Shown: positions 1 through 11,700 of the stretch, piece after piece | Layout: each line of letters starts with the position of its first letter | Numbering within the stretch: position 1 is the first letter of the stretch | Assembly (NCBI GenBank): GCA_964019425.1 | Contig: OZ025805.1 | Location: forward strand, 213,501-277,500 | Direction of reading: 5' to 3' | Length of the DNA stretch: 64,000 nt | Source of the DNA: Flectonema sp. DT1601 | Lineage: Eukaryota > Euglenozoa > Diplonemea > Diplonemida > Diplonemidae | Translations under genes and position numbers: made by a program | Notes under the pieces: model-generated | Seen by the model: only the letters and a program-made list of their open reading frames with translations | What the model was told of the DNA's origin: nothing | Database searches by the model: none

Positions 1-690
1 AACAATGTTATCATTGTTTTTTTTTTTATCGTTCGACTTTGTTGACTAATTTCTATTTTCCGTTTTTTTCTTTAAAAATAAATAAAAAGAATTTAAAAAA
101 AAAAAAAAAAAAAAAGAATAAACAATGTTATCATTGTTTTTTTTGTCGATCGACTATGTCGATTACTTTCTATTTTCCGTCCTGGTCAAGACGCTAAACT
201 GATTGTTTTTTTTTTCAAAATAAATAAAAAGAATTTAAAAAAAAAAAAAAAAAAAAAGAATAAACAATGTTATCATTGTTTTTTATCGATCGACTATGTC
301 GATCACTTTCAATTTTCCGTCCTGGTCAGGACGCTAAACTGATTGTTTTTTCTTTATAAATAAATGAAAAGAATAAAAAAAAAAAAAAAAAAAAAAAAAG
401 GAATAAACAATGTTATCATTGTTTTTTTTTTTATCGATCGACTATGTCGATTACTTTCTATTTTCCGTCCTGGTCAAGACGCTAAACTGATTGTTTTTTC
501 TTTAAAATAATTAAAAGGATTTAAAAAAAAAAAAAAAAAAAAAAAAAGAATAAACAATGTTATCATTGTTTTTTTTCTATCGATCGACTATGTCGATTAA
601 TTTCTATTTTCCGTCCTGATCGAGACGCTAAACTGATTGTTTCCTTTTTTTAAATAATAAATAAAAAAAAAAAAAAAAAAAAAAAAAGAG
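1..690 (+). repeat. Tandem array of hairpin-bearing ~140 bp units (forward orientation)
   Basis: Five units start near 1, 121, 265, 408 and 553. Each carries, in order, the inverted repeat AACAATGTTATCATTGTT, a second hairpin ATCGACTATGTCGAT, the word TTTCTATTTTCCGTCCTGG with its hairpin CGTCCTGGTCAAGACG, the word CTAAACTGATTG, and a poly(A) linker. The same unit runs in the opposite orientation at 2555-4165, 4850-5785 and 9205-10345. No coding potential is seen. Confidence 0.9.
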
Positions 691-1227
691 CATCTCCCTG
701 CTATCCTCATATCCCCACAATAATATTATACCTTTTCATTTTCTCTTTCCTTTTCTGGTCTTTTTTTTTTTCTTTTTTTCCTTTTTCATACAAAGTTTTT
801 TATTTATATTTATATTTTTTTTTTTTTTTTTTTTTCATGTTTGATTATTTCCTCTTCATATTTTTTTTTTTTTCTATTCTTTCTTTTTTTTTTTTTTTTT
901 TTTCTCTGCCTCTCTCTCAATTCTGTTCGTTTCTTTGAAACGAAAATTCATTTCAATATTATTCCTTGGTCAGCAACCATCATTGTCGCCCTTTGGGCCT
1001 GTTAAAAAAAAATAAAAATAAAAAGAAAGTTTACATCGGGAATAGGGCAGGAGCCAAAAGCTCCCAGTCCGTTACTTCCCACTTATCGAAATTCGCAACT
1101 GATCTTCAATTTTATGTTGTTTGTTAGCTGCTGGTGTATCTAGATTATGTGTTGATACTTGCATTTTTTTTATTTGTAATCTTCTATTACAATTCTCTTT
1201 CTGTTCTGGTCTGTTACTTCATTTGTC
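691..1227. repeat. Pyrimidine-rich spacer followed by hairpin-bearing repeat
   Basis: The first part is nearly all T and C. From about 925 it carries compact hairpins: CGTTTCTTTGAAACG, GCCCTTTGGGC and GGAGCCAAAAGCTCC. The stretch 925-1085 recurs as a reverse complement at about 16306-16480. The part after 1095 matches the end of the block at 7000-7085 and 7758-7835. Confidence 0.75.
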
Positions 1228-3540
1228 TTGTTTAACTTCAGTTATATCCATTTTACTTTTTATTGTTTCCCATCTACTTTTTATTTTCTATTAGTTCTGG
1301 TCAGAAACTCCTGGGCAGCAAGAAGGAAAGCAGTTTAGTACTTCTGGGTGTTTGGCATCACCCCCCATAGTGAGCAAGTACAACAGGTAGCATTGGTAGT
1401 CTGTTGATCCTGAGTGATCCCAGCTACAGTTTTGTTTTTCTTTCTTTTTTTTAGAAGAAGATCAGGACATCCAAGCACTGCTGGATAGTTGCTGAATGCA
1501 GGGCCTGCCTGTGGCATTATAATAACAGGCTAAGTCATTTGTAGTTCATAGTTTACCTTTGATTTTATAACTTCACACAGGGTACTATGAACGATGAGAG
1601 ATCCAGTGGGATCACTCAGGGTCTAGTAGAGACCACCAATGTTGTGCGTTGATAGGCAAGGTGACCAACCTTGACATTCTTTCTTTTCTCTCCTGTTGTG
1701 ACAAACACAAAATACACACACAGCTTACAGTGTGTTCTTTGTGTATGTTTTCTTCGGGTGTGAGTAGTTTTTTTGTTCTTGCTCTTCAGGGAGGGCCTTA
1801 GCCAAAAGCTAACAGTCCAAATCTCACCTGGAAATTCAACTCATATTAGAAACTAGGAAACTAGGTTAACACTTAGTTAAAATTAAGACCGGTTAGTCAG
1901 TTTAAGGTCTTGTCTAGGACCAACATTCTTGTTTAACTTCAGTTATATTCATTTTACTTTTTATTGTTTCCCATCTGTTTTTATTTTCTATTAGTTCTGG
2001 TCAGAAACCCCTGGGCAGCAAGAAGGAAAGCAGTTTAGTACTTCTGGGTGTTTGGCATCACCCCCCATAGTGAGCAAGTACAACAGGTAGCATTGGTAGT
2101 CTGTTGATCCTGAGTGATCCCAGCTACAGTTTTGTTTTTCTTTCTTTTTTTTAGAAGAAGATCAGGACATTCAAGCACTGCTGGATAGTTGCTGAATGCA
2201 GGGCCTGCCTGTGGCATTATAATAACAGGCTAAGTCATTTGTAGTTCATAGTTTACCTTAGATTTTATAACTTCACATAGGGTACTATGAACGATGAGAG
2301 ATCCAGTGGGATCACTCAGGGTCTAGTAGAGACCACCAATGTTGTGCGTTGATAGGCAAGGTGACCAACCTTGACATTCTTTCTTTTCTCTCCTGTTGTG
2401 ACAAACACAAAATACACACACAGCTTACAGTGTGTTCTTTGTGTATGTTTTCTTCAGGTGTGAGTAGTTTTTTTGTTCTTGCTCTTCAGGGAGGGCCTTA
2501 GCCAAAAGCTAACAGTCCAAATCTCACCTGGTAAACTCAACTCTATTAATTTTGAAAAAAAAACAATCAGTTTAGCGTCTTGACCAGGACGGAAAATAGA
2601 AAGTGATCGACATAGTCGATCGATAAAAAAACAATGATAACATTGTTTATTCTTTTTTTTTATTTTAAATTCTTTTTATTTATTTTTTAAAGAAAAAAAA
2701 CGGAAAATAGAAATTAGTCAACAAAGTCGAACAATAAAAAAAAACAATGATAACATTGTTTATTCTTTTTTTTTTTTTTTTTTTTTTATATTCTTTTTTA
2801 TTAATTTTGAAAAAAAAAAACAATCAGTTTAGCGTCTTGACCAGGACGGAAAATAGAAAGTAATCGACATAGTCGATCGATAAAAAAACAATGATAACAT
2901 TGTTTATTCTTTTTTTTTATTTTAAATTCTTTTTATTTATTTTTTAAAGAAAAGAAACGGAAAATAGAAATTAGTCGACAAAGTCGAACGATAAAAAAAA
3001 ACAATGATAACATTGTTTATTCTTTTTTTTTTTGTATTTTTTTTAATATTCTTTTTTATTAATTTTGAAAAAAAAAACAATCAGTTTAGCGTCCTGACCA
3101 GGACGGAAAATAGAAAGTGATCGACATAGTCGATCGATAAAAAAACAATGATAACATTGTTTATTCTTTTTTTTTTATTTTAAATTCTTTTTATTTATTT
3201 TTTAAAGAAAAAAAAAAAAAAAAAACGGAGAATAGAAATTAGTCGACAAAGTCGAACGATAAAAAAAAACAATGATAACATTGTTTTTCCTTTTTTTTTT
3301 TTTTTTTTATATTCTTTTTTATTAATTTTGAAAAAAAAAAACAATCAGTTTAGCGTCTTGACCAGGACGGAAAATAGAAAGTGATCGACATAGTCGATCG
3401 ATAAAAAAAAACAATGATAACATTGTTTATTCTTTTTTTTTATTTTAAATTCTTTTTATTTATTTTTTAAAGAAAAGAAACGGAAAATAGAAATTAGTCG
3501 ACAAAGTCGAACGATAAAAAAAAACAATGATAACATTGTT
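1095..3540. repeat. 2.45 kb direct duplication, copy 1
   Basis: This stretch is nearly identical to 7758-10205 at a constant offset of 6663 bases. It covers two copies of the ~700 bp block and the first part of the following hairpin array. The copies differ only by rare substitutions and by poly(A)/poly(T) length, so the duplication is recent or the copies are homogenised. Confidence 0.85.
1228..2555. repeat. Two direct copies of a ~700 bp interspersed block
   Basis: The copies begin near 1228 and 1932 (period 700) with CTTGTTTAACTTCAG. Each contains a 60-codon minus-strand frame that is identical or nearly so in all five copies, which reflects recent copying rather than proven coding. Near the right end is the hairpin TTAGCCAAAAGCTAA. 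Other copies lie at 5785-6395, 7889-8533 and 8595-9218, and a partial reverse copy at 18995-19165. Confidence 0.85.
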
Positions 3541-4165
3541 TATTCTTTTTTTTTTTGTATTTTTTTTAATATTCTTTTTTATTAATTTTGAAAAAAAAAA
3601 CAATCAGTTTAGCGTCCTGACCAGGACGGAAAATAGAAAGTGATCGACATAGTCGATCGATAAAAAAACAATGATAACATTGTTTATTCTTTTTTTTTTA
3701 TTTTAAATTCTTTTTATTTATTTTTTAAAGAAAAAAAAAAAAAAAAAAACGGAGAATAGAAATTAGTCGACAAAGTCGAACGATAAAAAAAAACAATGAT
3801 AACATTGTTTTTCCTTTTTTTTTTTTTTTTTTTATATTCTTTTTTATTAATTTTGAAAAAAAAAAAAAACAATCAGTTTAGCGTCTTGACCAGGACGGAA
3901 AATAGAAAGTGATCGACATAGTCGATCGATAAAAAAACAATGATAACATTGTTTATTCTTTTTTTTTATTTTAAATTCTTTTTATTTATTCTTTAAAGAA
4001 AAGAACGGAAAATAGAAATTAGTCGACAAAGTCGAACGATAAAAAAAAAAACAATGGTAACATTGTTTATTCTTTTTTTTTTTTTTTTTTTTATATTCTT
4101 TTTTATTAATTTTGAAAAAAAAACAATCAGTTTAGCGTCTTGACCAGGACGGAAAATAGAAAGGA
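2555..4165 (-). repeat. Tandem array of ~260 bp hairpin dimers (reverse orientation)
   Basis: The word CAGTTTAGCGTC recurs at 2568, 2825, 3082, 3346, 3605, 3874 and 4128, a period of about 260. Each unit holds hairpins CGTCTTGACCAGGACG, ATCGACATAGTCGAT and TCGACAAAGTCGA, plus two copies of ACAATGATAACATTGT, joined by poly(A)/poly(T) and ATTTTAAATTC-type linkers. It is the reverse complement of the array at 1-690, with a two-part higher-order unit. Confidence 0.9.
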
Positions 4166-4669
4166 ATAATCATCATCGTCCATATTGTGTAATTAAGACT
4201 GAATAAACAAAGGGATAATAAAATTATAGTGAATCAATGAAATAAAACATAAACTACTGACGTCGGGGTAATGTTGCATCTTCAAGAGGTCAGAAACCCA
4301 AGACTTTGAAAAGCACCGAGGTAAGAGCGGTGCAACAAGCCAAAAACAACAGGTATACAATAAACGAACCTCAAGAAGAAACACCCAGGGTGGGATGGGT
4401 GGGAAATTCTTTTGTTTTAATATAAACAGAAAGAAGAGCAAAATTTGCTAAGGAAAGGAATTAAAATATAAGTTAAAAGTGTACCGATAAACTATAACGT
4501 CTCAAACACAGCGCTAACCAGTGCAACGAGAGCTAATAAATTCGATAAGCCACTGCTGAACCAACATCTTAGGTGCAGAGTGCATTTTAGATAAGGAAGG
4601 ACATTTTTCATTTTCCGTTCCGCTAGGACAGAAAAGTAATAAGTATAAAATATTTTTCGACGTACCAGA
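4166..4669. other. Unique segment between repeat arrays
   Basis: This 500-base stretch has no copy elsewhere in the window. Two short minus-strand frames (4193-4441 and 4492-4677) have no recognisable motif and I do not call them genes. It ends at the tRNA-like sequence and probably represents DNA that carried the tRNA gene before or between array expansions. Confidence 0.5.
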
Positions 4670-4752
4670 GCCTGCATAGCCGAGTGGTTATGGTCGTCGA
4701 CCTTAAATCGCTTACGTAGCCGTGGTCGGGGGTTCGATTCCTGGTCACGGCA
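4670..4752 (+). tRNA. tRNA-like gene, possibly Leu(UAA), with an imperfect acceptor stem
   Basis: The sequence has an intact pol III A box (TAGCCGAGTGG, 4677-4687) and B box (GGTTCGATTCC), spaced as in a class II tRNA, and a T6 terminator directly after at about 4755. A loop reading CTTAAAT would place anticodon TAA. The normal acceptor pairing is poor: GCCTGCA at the 5' end pairs with TCACGGC at only some positions. A perfect 7-base partner, GCCGTGG, lies instead at 4719-4725 just before the T arm. It could be a tRNA pseudogene, a tRNA-derived SINE head or an unusual tRNA. The promoter boxes are certain; function is not. Confidence 0.5.
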
Positions 4753-4849
4753 GATTTTTTGGTATTTTTAACCAGAAAATTTTAAAGTAAAAACAAGTAA
4801 GAAAAAGAGCACAAAAGTGGACTTGGTGATCATTCCCTGAGTAAACTAA

Positions 4850-5785
4850 GATGATCGACATAGTCGATCGATAAAAAAACAATGATAACATTGTTTATTC
4901 TTTTTTTTTATTTTAAATTCTTTTTATTTATTCTTTAAAGAAAAGAAACGGAAAATAGAAATTAGTCGACAAAGTCGAACGATAAAAAAAAAACAATGAT
5001 AACATTGTTTATTCTTTTTTTTTATTTTAAATTCTTTTTATTTATTTTTTAAAGAAAAAAAACGGAAAATAGAAATTAGTCAACAAAGTCGAACAATAAA
5101 AAAAACAATGATAACATTGTTTATTCTTTTTTTTTTTTTTTTTTTTTTTTTTATATTCTTTTTTATTAATTTTGAAAAAAAAAACAATCAGTTTAGCGTC
5201 TTGACCAGGACGGAAAATAGAAAGTGATCGACATAGTCGATCGATAAAAAAACAATGATAACATTGTTTATTCTTTTTTTTTATTTTAAATTCTTTTTAT
5301 TTATTCTTTAAAGAAAAGAAACGGAAAATAGAAATTAGTCGACAAAGTCGAACGATAAAAAAAAAACAATGATAACATTGTTTATTCTTTTTTTTATTTT
5401 AAATTCTTTTTATTTATTCTTTAAAGAAAAGAAACGGAAAATAGAAATTAGTCGACAAAGTCGAACGATAAAAAAAAAACAATGATAACATTGTTTATTC
5501 TTTTTTTTGTATTTTTTTATATTCTTTTTTATTAATTTTGAAAAAAAAAAACAATCAGTTTAGCGTCTTGACCAGGACGGAAAATAGAAAGTGATCGACA
5601 TAGTCGATCGATAAAAAAACAATGATAACATTGTTTATTCTTTTTTTTTATTTTAAATTCTTTTTATTTATTCTTTAAAGAAAAGAAACGGAAAATAGAA
5701 ATTAGTCGACAAAGTCGAACCATAAAAAAAAAAACAATGATAACATTGTTTATTCTTTTTTTTTTTTTTTTTTTATTCTTTTTTC
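4850..5785 (-). repeat. Hairpin-unit tandem array (reverse orientation)
   Basis: The same unit as 2555-4165 resumes here, with CAGTTTAGCGTC at about 5189 and 5561. In this part several half-units follow each other without the CAGTTTAGCGTC half, so the higher-order dimer is irregular. Confidence 0.9.
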
Positions 5786-6395
5786 AGTTATATTCATTTT
5801 ACTTTTTATTGTTTCCCATCTGTTTTTATTTTCTATTAGTTCTGGTCAGAAACCCCTGGGCAGCAAGAAGGAAAGCAGTTTAGTACTTCTGGGTGTTTGG
5901 CATCACCCCCCATAGTGAGCAAGTACAACAGGTAGCATTGGTAGTCTGTTGATCCTGAGTGATCCCAGCTACAGTTTTGTTTTTCTTTCTTTTTTTTAGA
6001 AGAAGATCAGGACATTCAAGCACTGCTGGATAGTTGCTGAATGCAGGGCCTGCCTGTGGCATTATAATAACAGGCTAAGTCATTTGTAGTTCATAGTTTA
6101 CCTTAGATTTTATAACTTCACATAGGGTACTATGAACGATGAGAGATCCAGTGGGATCACTCAGGGTCTAGTAGAGACCACCAATGTTGTGCGTTGATAG
6201 GCAAGGTGACCAACCTTGACATTCTTTCTTTTCTCTCCTGTTGTGACAAACACAAAATACACACACAGCTTACAGTGTGTTCTTTGTGTATGTTTTCTTC
6301 AGGTGTGAGTAGTTTTTTTGTTCTTGCTCTTCAGGGAGGGCCTTAGCCAAAAGCTAACAGTCCAAATCTCACCTGGTAAACTCAACTCAGTCTTT
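5785..6395. repeat. Single copy of the ~700 bp block
   Basis: This copy matches 1932-2555 almost exactly and ends in the same TTAGCCAAAAGCTAA hairpin and CAAATCTCACCTGG word. The left end joins the hairpin array inside the word CAGTTATATTCATT, so it is slightly shorter than its relatives. Confidence 0.85.
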
Positions 6396-7888
6396 GTCAG
6401 TATTGGCATCAAACCTGTAATGGTTACATTAACTACCATTTCAACAGGTTATTTACTGAAATATTTGTTCTAAAAGTTGCTAAGTATCTCTCACTTAGAA
6501 ATTTTTTTTATTTTTTTATTTTCAGCTCAATTAGCTACAAAGTGTTTCTACTAAGTGTTTCTCACTTAGATTTTTTTTTTGCTTTTCAGCTCCTTAAAAG
6601 CTGCTAAGTATTTCTGCTAAGTGTTTCTCACTTAGAATCTTATTGTTATGTTCGTTTTCTATCCCTTCTCCTATCCCTTTTGTTCAAAAAAAGCGGGAGG
6701 AAATTCTCTCATTCATGCTAAGATGCACTCTGAACTTTGATTTTTTGATCTGAGTGTGAGGGAATGACCTGTTAGTGCATTGGGCATAAGCTGGGCTGCA
6801 GTTTAGATGTCTTAGGTGTTAATAAGGGGTTCCTCTTAGCATTTTTCTTTGTTACCACCTTATGATTTTCTTGAAGGAAAAAAAATAGAAGTCATAATGG
6901 TGCTTCCCTCTGGAAGGGTTGTAAGCCATGGTGTCCAACTAAATTAAAGGACAAGTCTGGGATAATCCCTGCCAGAGGGGCGAGTATTCTACCATGGTTG
7001 AAATACTCTGGCAACTGATCTTCAATTTTATGTTGTTTGTTAGCTGCTGGTGTATCTCGATCATGTGTTGATACTTGCATTTTTTTTTTGTAATCTTTTA
7101 CTACAATAACTCTTGCAATTATCTTTTCTTTTTTATTCTCTATCTGTTCTGGTCTGTTTCTTCATTTTTTTACATTAATAATTACATTTTGTTCAAAAAG
7201 AAAAAAAAAGAAAAAAGATTAAAAAATTTCTAAGTATTTCTCACTTAGAAATTTTTTATTTTTTTATTTTCAGCTTAATTAGCTACAAATTGTTTCTACT
7301 AAGTGTTTCTCACTTAGATTTTTTTTTGGCTTTTCAGCTCCTTAAAAGCTGCTAAGTGTTTCTGCTAAGTGTTTCTCACTTAGAATTTTATTTTTATGTT
7401 CGTTTTCTATCCCTTCTCCTATCCCTTTTGTTCAAAATAAGCGGGAGGAAATTCTCTCATTCACGCTAAGATGCACTCTGAACTTTGATTTTTTGATCTG
7501 AGTGTGAGGGAATGACCTGTTAGTGCATTGGGCATAGGCTGGGCTGCAGTTTAGATGTCTTAGGTGTTAATAGGGGGTTCCTCTTAGCATTTTTCTTTGT
7601 TCCCACCTTATGATTTTCTTGAAGAAAAAAAATAGAAGTCATAATGGTGCTTCCCTCTGGAAGGGTTGTAAGCCATGGTGTCCAACTAAATTAAAGGACA
7701 AGTCTGGGATAATCCCTGCCAGAGGGGCGAGTATTCTACCATGGTTGAAATACTCTGGCAACTGATCTTCAATTTTATGTTGTTTGTTAGCTGCTGGTGT
7801 ATCTAGATTATGTGTTGATACTTGCATTTTTTTTATTTGTAATCTTCTATTACAATTCTCTTTCTGTTCTGGTCTGTTACTTCATTTG
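6396..7888. repeat. Two direct copies of a ~747 bp block with CTAAGTG hairpins
   Basis: The second copy follows the first at an offset of about 747 (6892 to 7639). Both carry repeated hairpins CTAAGTG-TTTCT-CACTTAG, two or three per copy, a shared AT-rich leader and a 62-codon minus-strand frame differing at two residues. The end of the block (ACTGATCTTCAATTTTATG onward) also occurs at 1095-1227. No known protein or RNA family is recognised. Confidence 0.85.
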
Positions 7889-10205
7889 TCTTGTTTAACT
7901 TCAGTTATATCCATTTTACTTTTTATTGTTTCCCATCTACTTTTTATTTTCTATTAGTTCTGGTCAGAAACTCCTGGGCAGCAAGAAGGAAAGCAGTTTA
8001 GTACTTCTGGGTGTTTGGCATCACCCCCCATAGTGAGCAAGTACAACAGGTAGCATTGGTAGTCTGTTGATCCTGAGTGATCCCAGCTACAGTTTTGTTT
8101 TTCTTTCTTTTTTTTAGAAGAAGATCAGGACATCCAAGCACTGCTGGATAGTTGCTGAATGCAGGGCCTGCCTGTGGCATTATAATAACAGGCTAAGTCA
8201 TTTGTAGTTCATAGTTTACCTTTGATTTTATAACTTCACACAGGGTACTATGAACGATGAGAGATCCAGTGGGATCACTCAGGGTCTAGTAGAGACCACC
8301 AATGTTGTGCGTTGATAGGCAAGGTGACCAACCTTGACATTCTTTCTTTTCTCTCCTGTTGTGACAAACACAAAATACACACACAGCTTACAGTGTGTTC
8401 TTTGTGTATGTTTTCTTCGGGTGTGAGTAGTTTTTTTGTTCTTGCTCTTCAGGGAGGGCCTTAGCCAAAAGCTAACAGTCCAAATCTCACCTGGAAATTC
8501 AACTCATATTAGAAACTAGGAAACTAGGTTAACACTTAGTTAAAATTAAGACCGGTTAGTCAGTTTAAGGTCTTGTCTAGGACCAACATTCTTGTTTAAC
8601 TTCAGTTATATTCATTTTACTTTTTATTGTTTCCCATCTGTTTTTATTTTCTATTAGTTCTGGTCAGAAACCCCTGGGCAGCAAGAAGGAAAGCAGTTTA
8701 GTACTTCTGGGTGTTTGGCATCACCCCCCATAGTGAGCAAGTACAACAGGTAGCATTGGTAGTCTGTTGATCCTGAGTGATCCCAGCTACAGTTTTGTTT
8801 TTCTTTCTTTTTTTTAGAAGAAGATCAGGACATTCAAGCACTGCTGGATAGTTGCTGAATGCAGGGCCTGCCTGTGGCATTATAATAACAGGCTAAGTCA
8901 TTTGTAGTTCATAGTTTACCTTAGATTTTATAACTTCACATAGGGTACTATGAACGATGAGAGATCCAGTGGGATCACTCAGGGTCTAGTAGAGACCACC
9001 AATGTTGTGCGTTGATAGGCAAGGTGACCAACCTTGACATTCTTTCTTTTCTCTCCTGTTGTGACAAACACAAAATACACACACAGCTTACAGTGTGTTC
9101 TTTGTGTATGTTTTCTTCAGGTGTGAGTAGTTTTTTTGTTCTTGCTCTTCAGGGAGGGCCTTAGCCAAAAGCTAACAGTCCAAATCTCACCTGGTAAACT
9201 CAACTCTATTAATTTTGAAAAAAAAACAATCAGTTTAGCGTCTTGACCAGGACGGAAAATAGAAAGTGATTGACATAGTCGATCGATAAAAAAACAATGA
9301 TAACATTGTTTATTCTTTTTTTTTATTTTAAATTCTTTTTATTTATTTTTTAAAGAAAAAAAACGGAAAATAGAAATTAGTCAACAAAGTCGAACAATAA
9401 AAAAAAACAATGATAACATTGTTTATTCTTTTTTTTTTTTTTTTTTTTTTATATTCTTTTTTATTAATTTTGAAAAAAAAAAACAATCAGTTTAGCGTCT
9501 TGACCAGGACGGAAAATAGAAAGTAATCGACATAGTCGATCGATAAAAAAACAATGATAACATTGTTTATTCTTTTTTTTTATTTTAAATTCTTTTTATT
9601 TATTTTTTAAAGAAAAGAAACGGAAAATAGAAATTAGTCGACAAAGTCGAACGATAAAAAAAAACAATGATAACATTGTTTATTCTTTTTTTTTTTGTAT
9701 TTTTTTTAATATTCTTTTTTATTAATTTTGAAAAAAAAAACAATCAGTTTAGCGTCCTGACCAGGACGGAAAATAGAAAGTGATCGACATAGTCGATCGA
9801 TAAAAAAACAATGATAACATTGTTTATTCTTTTTTTTTTATTTTAAATTCTTTTTATTTATTTTTTAAAGAAAAAAAAAAAAAAAAAACGGAGAATAGAA
9901 ATTAGTCGACAAAGTCGAACGATAAAAAAAAACAATGATAACATTGTTTTTCCTTTTTTTTTTTTTTTTTTATATTCTTTTTTATTAATTTTGAAAAAAA
10001 AAAACAATCAGTTTAGCGTCTTGACCAGGACGGAAAATAGAAAGTGATCGACATAGTCGATCGATAAAAAAACAATGATAACATTGTTTATTCTTTTTTT
10101 TTATTTTAAATTCTTTTTATTTATTTTTTAAAGAAAAGAAACGGAAAATAGAAATTAGTCGACAAAGTCGAACGATAAAAAAAAACAATGATAACATTGT
10201 TTATT
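7758..10205. repeat. 2.45 kb direct duplication, copy 2
   Basis: This is the partner of 1095-3540 at offset 6663. It contains 700 bp blocks at 7889-8533 and 8595-9218, then the hairpin array from 9205. The internal spacing of 700 bases between the two blocks is kept exactly. Confidence 0.85.
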
Positions 10206-10345
10206 CTTTTTTTTTTTTTATATATTCTTTTTATTAATTTTTTAAAAAAAAAAAAAACAATCAGTTTAGCGTCTTGACCAGGACGGAAAACTGGAAGTAA
10301 TCGACATAGTCGATCGATAAAAAAAAAACAATTATAACATTGTTT
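9205..10345 (-). repeat. Hairpin-unit tandem array (reverse orientation)
   Basis: Units recur with CAGTTTAGCGTC near 9228, 9489, 9747, 10009 and 10260. Most of this array belongs to the 2.45 kb duplication. The last unit, after about 10205, has diverged (TAATCGACATAGTCG and ACAATTATAACATTG), consistent with an array edge. Confidence 0.9.
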
Positions 10346-11030
10346 CATCTTTTATATTTTTTAATTTTTTTTTTATATTTGAAGAAAAGAAAGAAGAAAA
10401 AAAAAAAAAAAAAAACAAGCGGAATTGATCATAATGGGTGGCAGGGGTTGATATAACTTCATTTGAAAATTCTTCTTTTTTAATTTCTTTTTTTTTGAAA
10501 ATTTTTTTTTTATTTAACAGGAGTTAAGATCACTTACATGAGTTAACACAACACAGATACGAGAGTAGCAAACTGAGGTAACACTACCAATTCAACAAAA
10601 AATAATCAGGATCGGACACAAGGAGGAGAGTTCATTCTACCTCTCACTGTCCTTGCTGGTATCTTAAGTGTCTTGGTATCTCTTTTGTGTCGGTATCTCG
10701 GAAGTGCTGGTATCTCGTATGTGCGTTGGTATCTCTTGCGTGTTGGTATCTCTTGCACATAAGAAAAAATATTGAGTTAACATGATCAGTTTTATTTAAA
10801 ATTAAAGACAGACCGGAACTATTTGAAAATAAAATGTAGATGGGAAACAGTGAAAATTAAAATGAATGATAAAATTAATTGAGATTTATGACATAACAGA
10901 CCAGATAGAGAGTAATAAAGGGAAAAGGAAAACGGGAAGGGTTCATTCACTTAGTTAAAGTTAAGACCGATTAGTCAGTTTAAGGTCTTGACTAGGACCA
11001 ACAAAAAAAAAAAAAAATAAATAAATAAAT
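10346..11030. repeat. Mixed repeat segment with a GGTATCTC minisatellite
   Basis: Between about 10655 and 10760 the word TGGTATCTC recurs about six times at 15-21 base spacing (a TGTGTTGGTATCTCTT-like minisatellite). The right end holds the hairpin GGTCTTGACTAGGACC, also seen at 1900 and 8570. No gene is visible. Confidence 0.7.
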
Positions 11031-11034
11031 AAAT

Positions 11035-11700
11035 AAATAACGATCAAGCTGAGCTGATCTTGTTTTTATTAAAATAAGGGGAGCGGGAGGGATGGAAGGA
11101 ATAAAGGAAAAAAAAAGAAAAGGTCGATCAATTGGATCTGGTCGTCGAGAAGAAGAAGACAATTATTTTAAAGGTCGATCGGCATAGCCGATCGTTGAGA
11201 AAAATAACCAGATATAAATACAATCAGTTTAAATAAAAAAAAAAAAAATAAATAAATAAAAAAAGATTAACGATCAAGCTGAGCTGATCTTGTTTTTATT
11301 AAAATAAGGGGAGCGGGAGGGATGGAAGGAATAAAGAAAAAAAAAGAAAAGGTCGATCAATTGGATCTGGTCGTCGAGAAGAAGAAGACAATTATTTTAA
11401 AGGTCGATCGGCATAGCCGATCGTTGAGAAAAATAACCAGATATAAATACAATCAGTTTAAATAAAAAAAAAAAAAAATAAAAAAATAAAAAAAAAAGAT
11501 TAACGATCAAGCTGAGCTGATCTTGTTTTTATTAAAATAAGGGGAGCGGGAGGGATGGAAGGAATAAAGGAAAAAAAAAGAAAAGGTCGATCAATTGGAT
11601 CTGATCGTCGAGAAGAAGAAAACAATTATTTTTAAAAAAAAAAAATGATCGGTATAGCCGATCGTTGAGAAAAGAACAGATATAAATACAATCGGTTTTG
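11035..11700 (+). repeat. Three tandem ~230 bp units with GATCGGC hairpins
   Basis: Units start near 11039, 11268 and 11502. Each has AACGATCAAGCTGAGCTGATC, the purine-rich word GGGGAGCGGGAGGGATGG, the word GGTCGATCAATTGGATCTG, and a hairpin GATCGGCATAGCCGATC. That hairpin has the same ATA loop as GATCGACATAGTCGATC in the other arrays, with a changed but still paired stem. Further copies lie at 18690-18995. Confidence 0.9.

Noticed and set aside
1335-8880. Five near-identical 60-codon minus-strand frames and two 62-codon frames in the repeat blocks
   Set aside because: Their identity is explained by recent duplication of the whole repeat block. No codon-type conservation can be seen between diverged copies.
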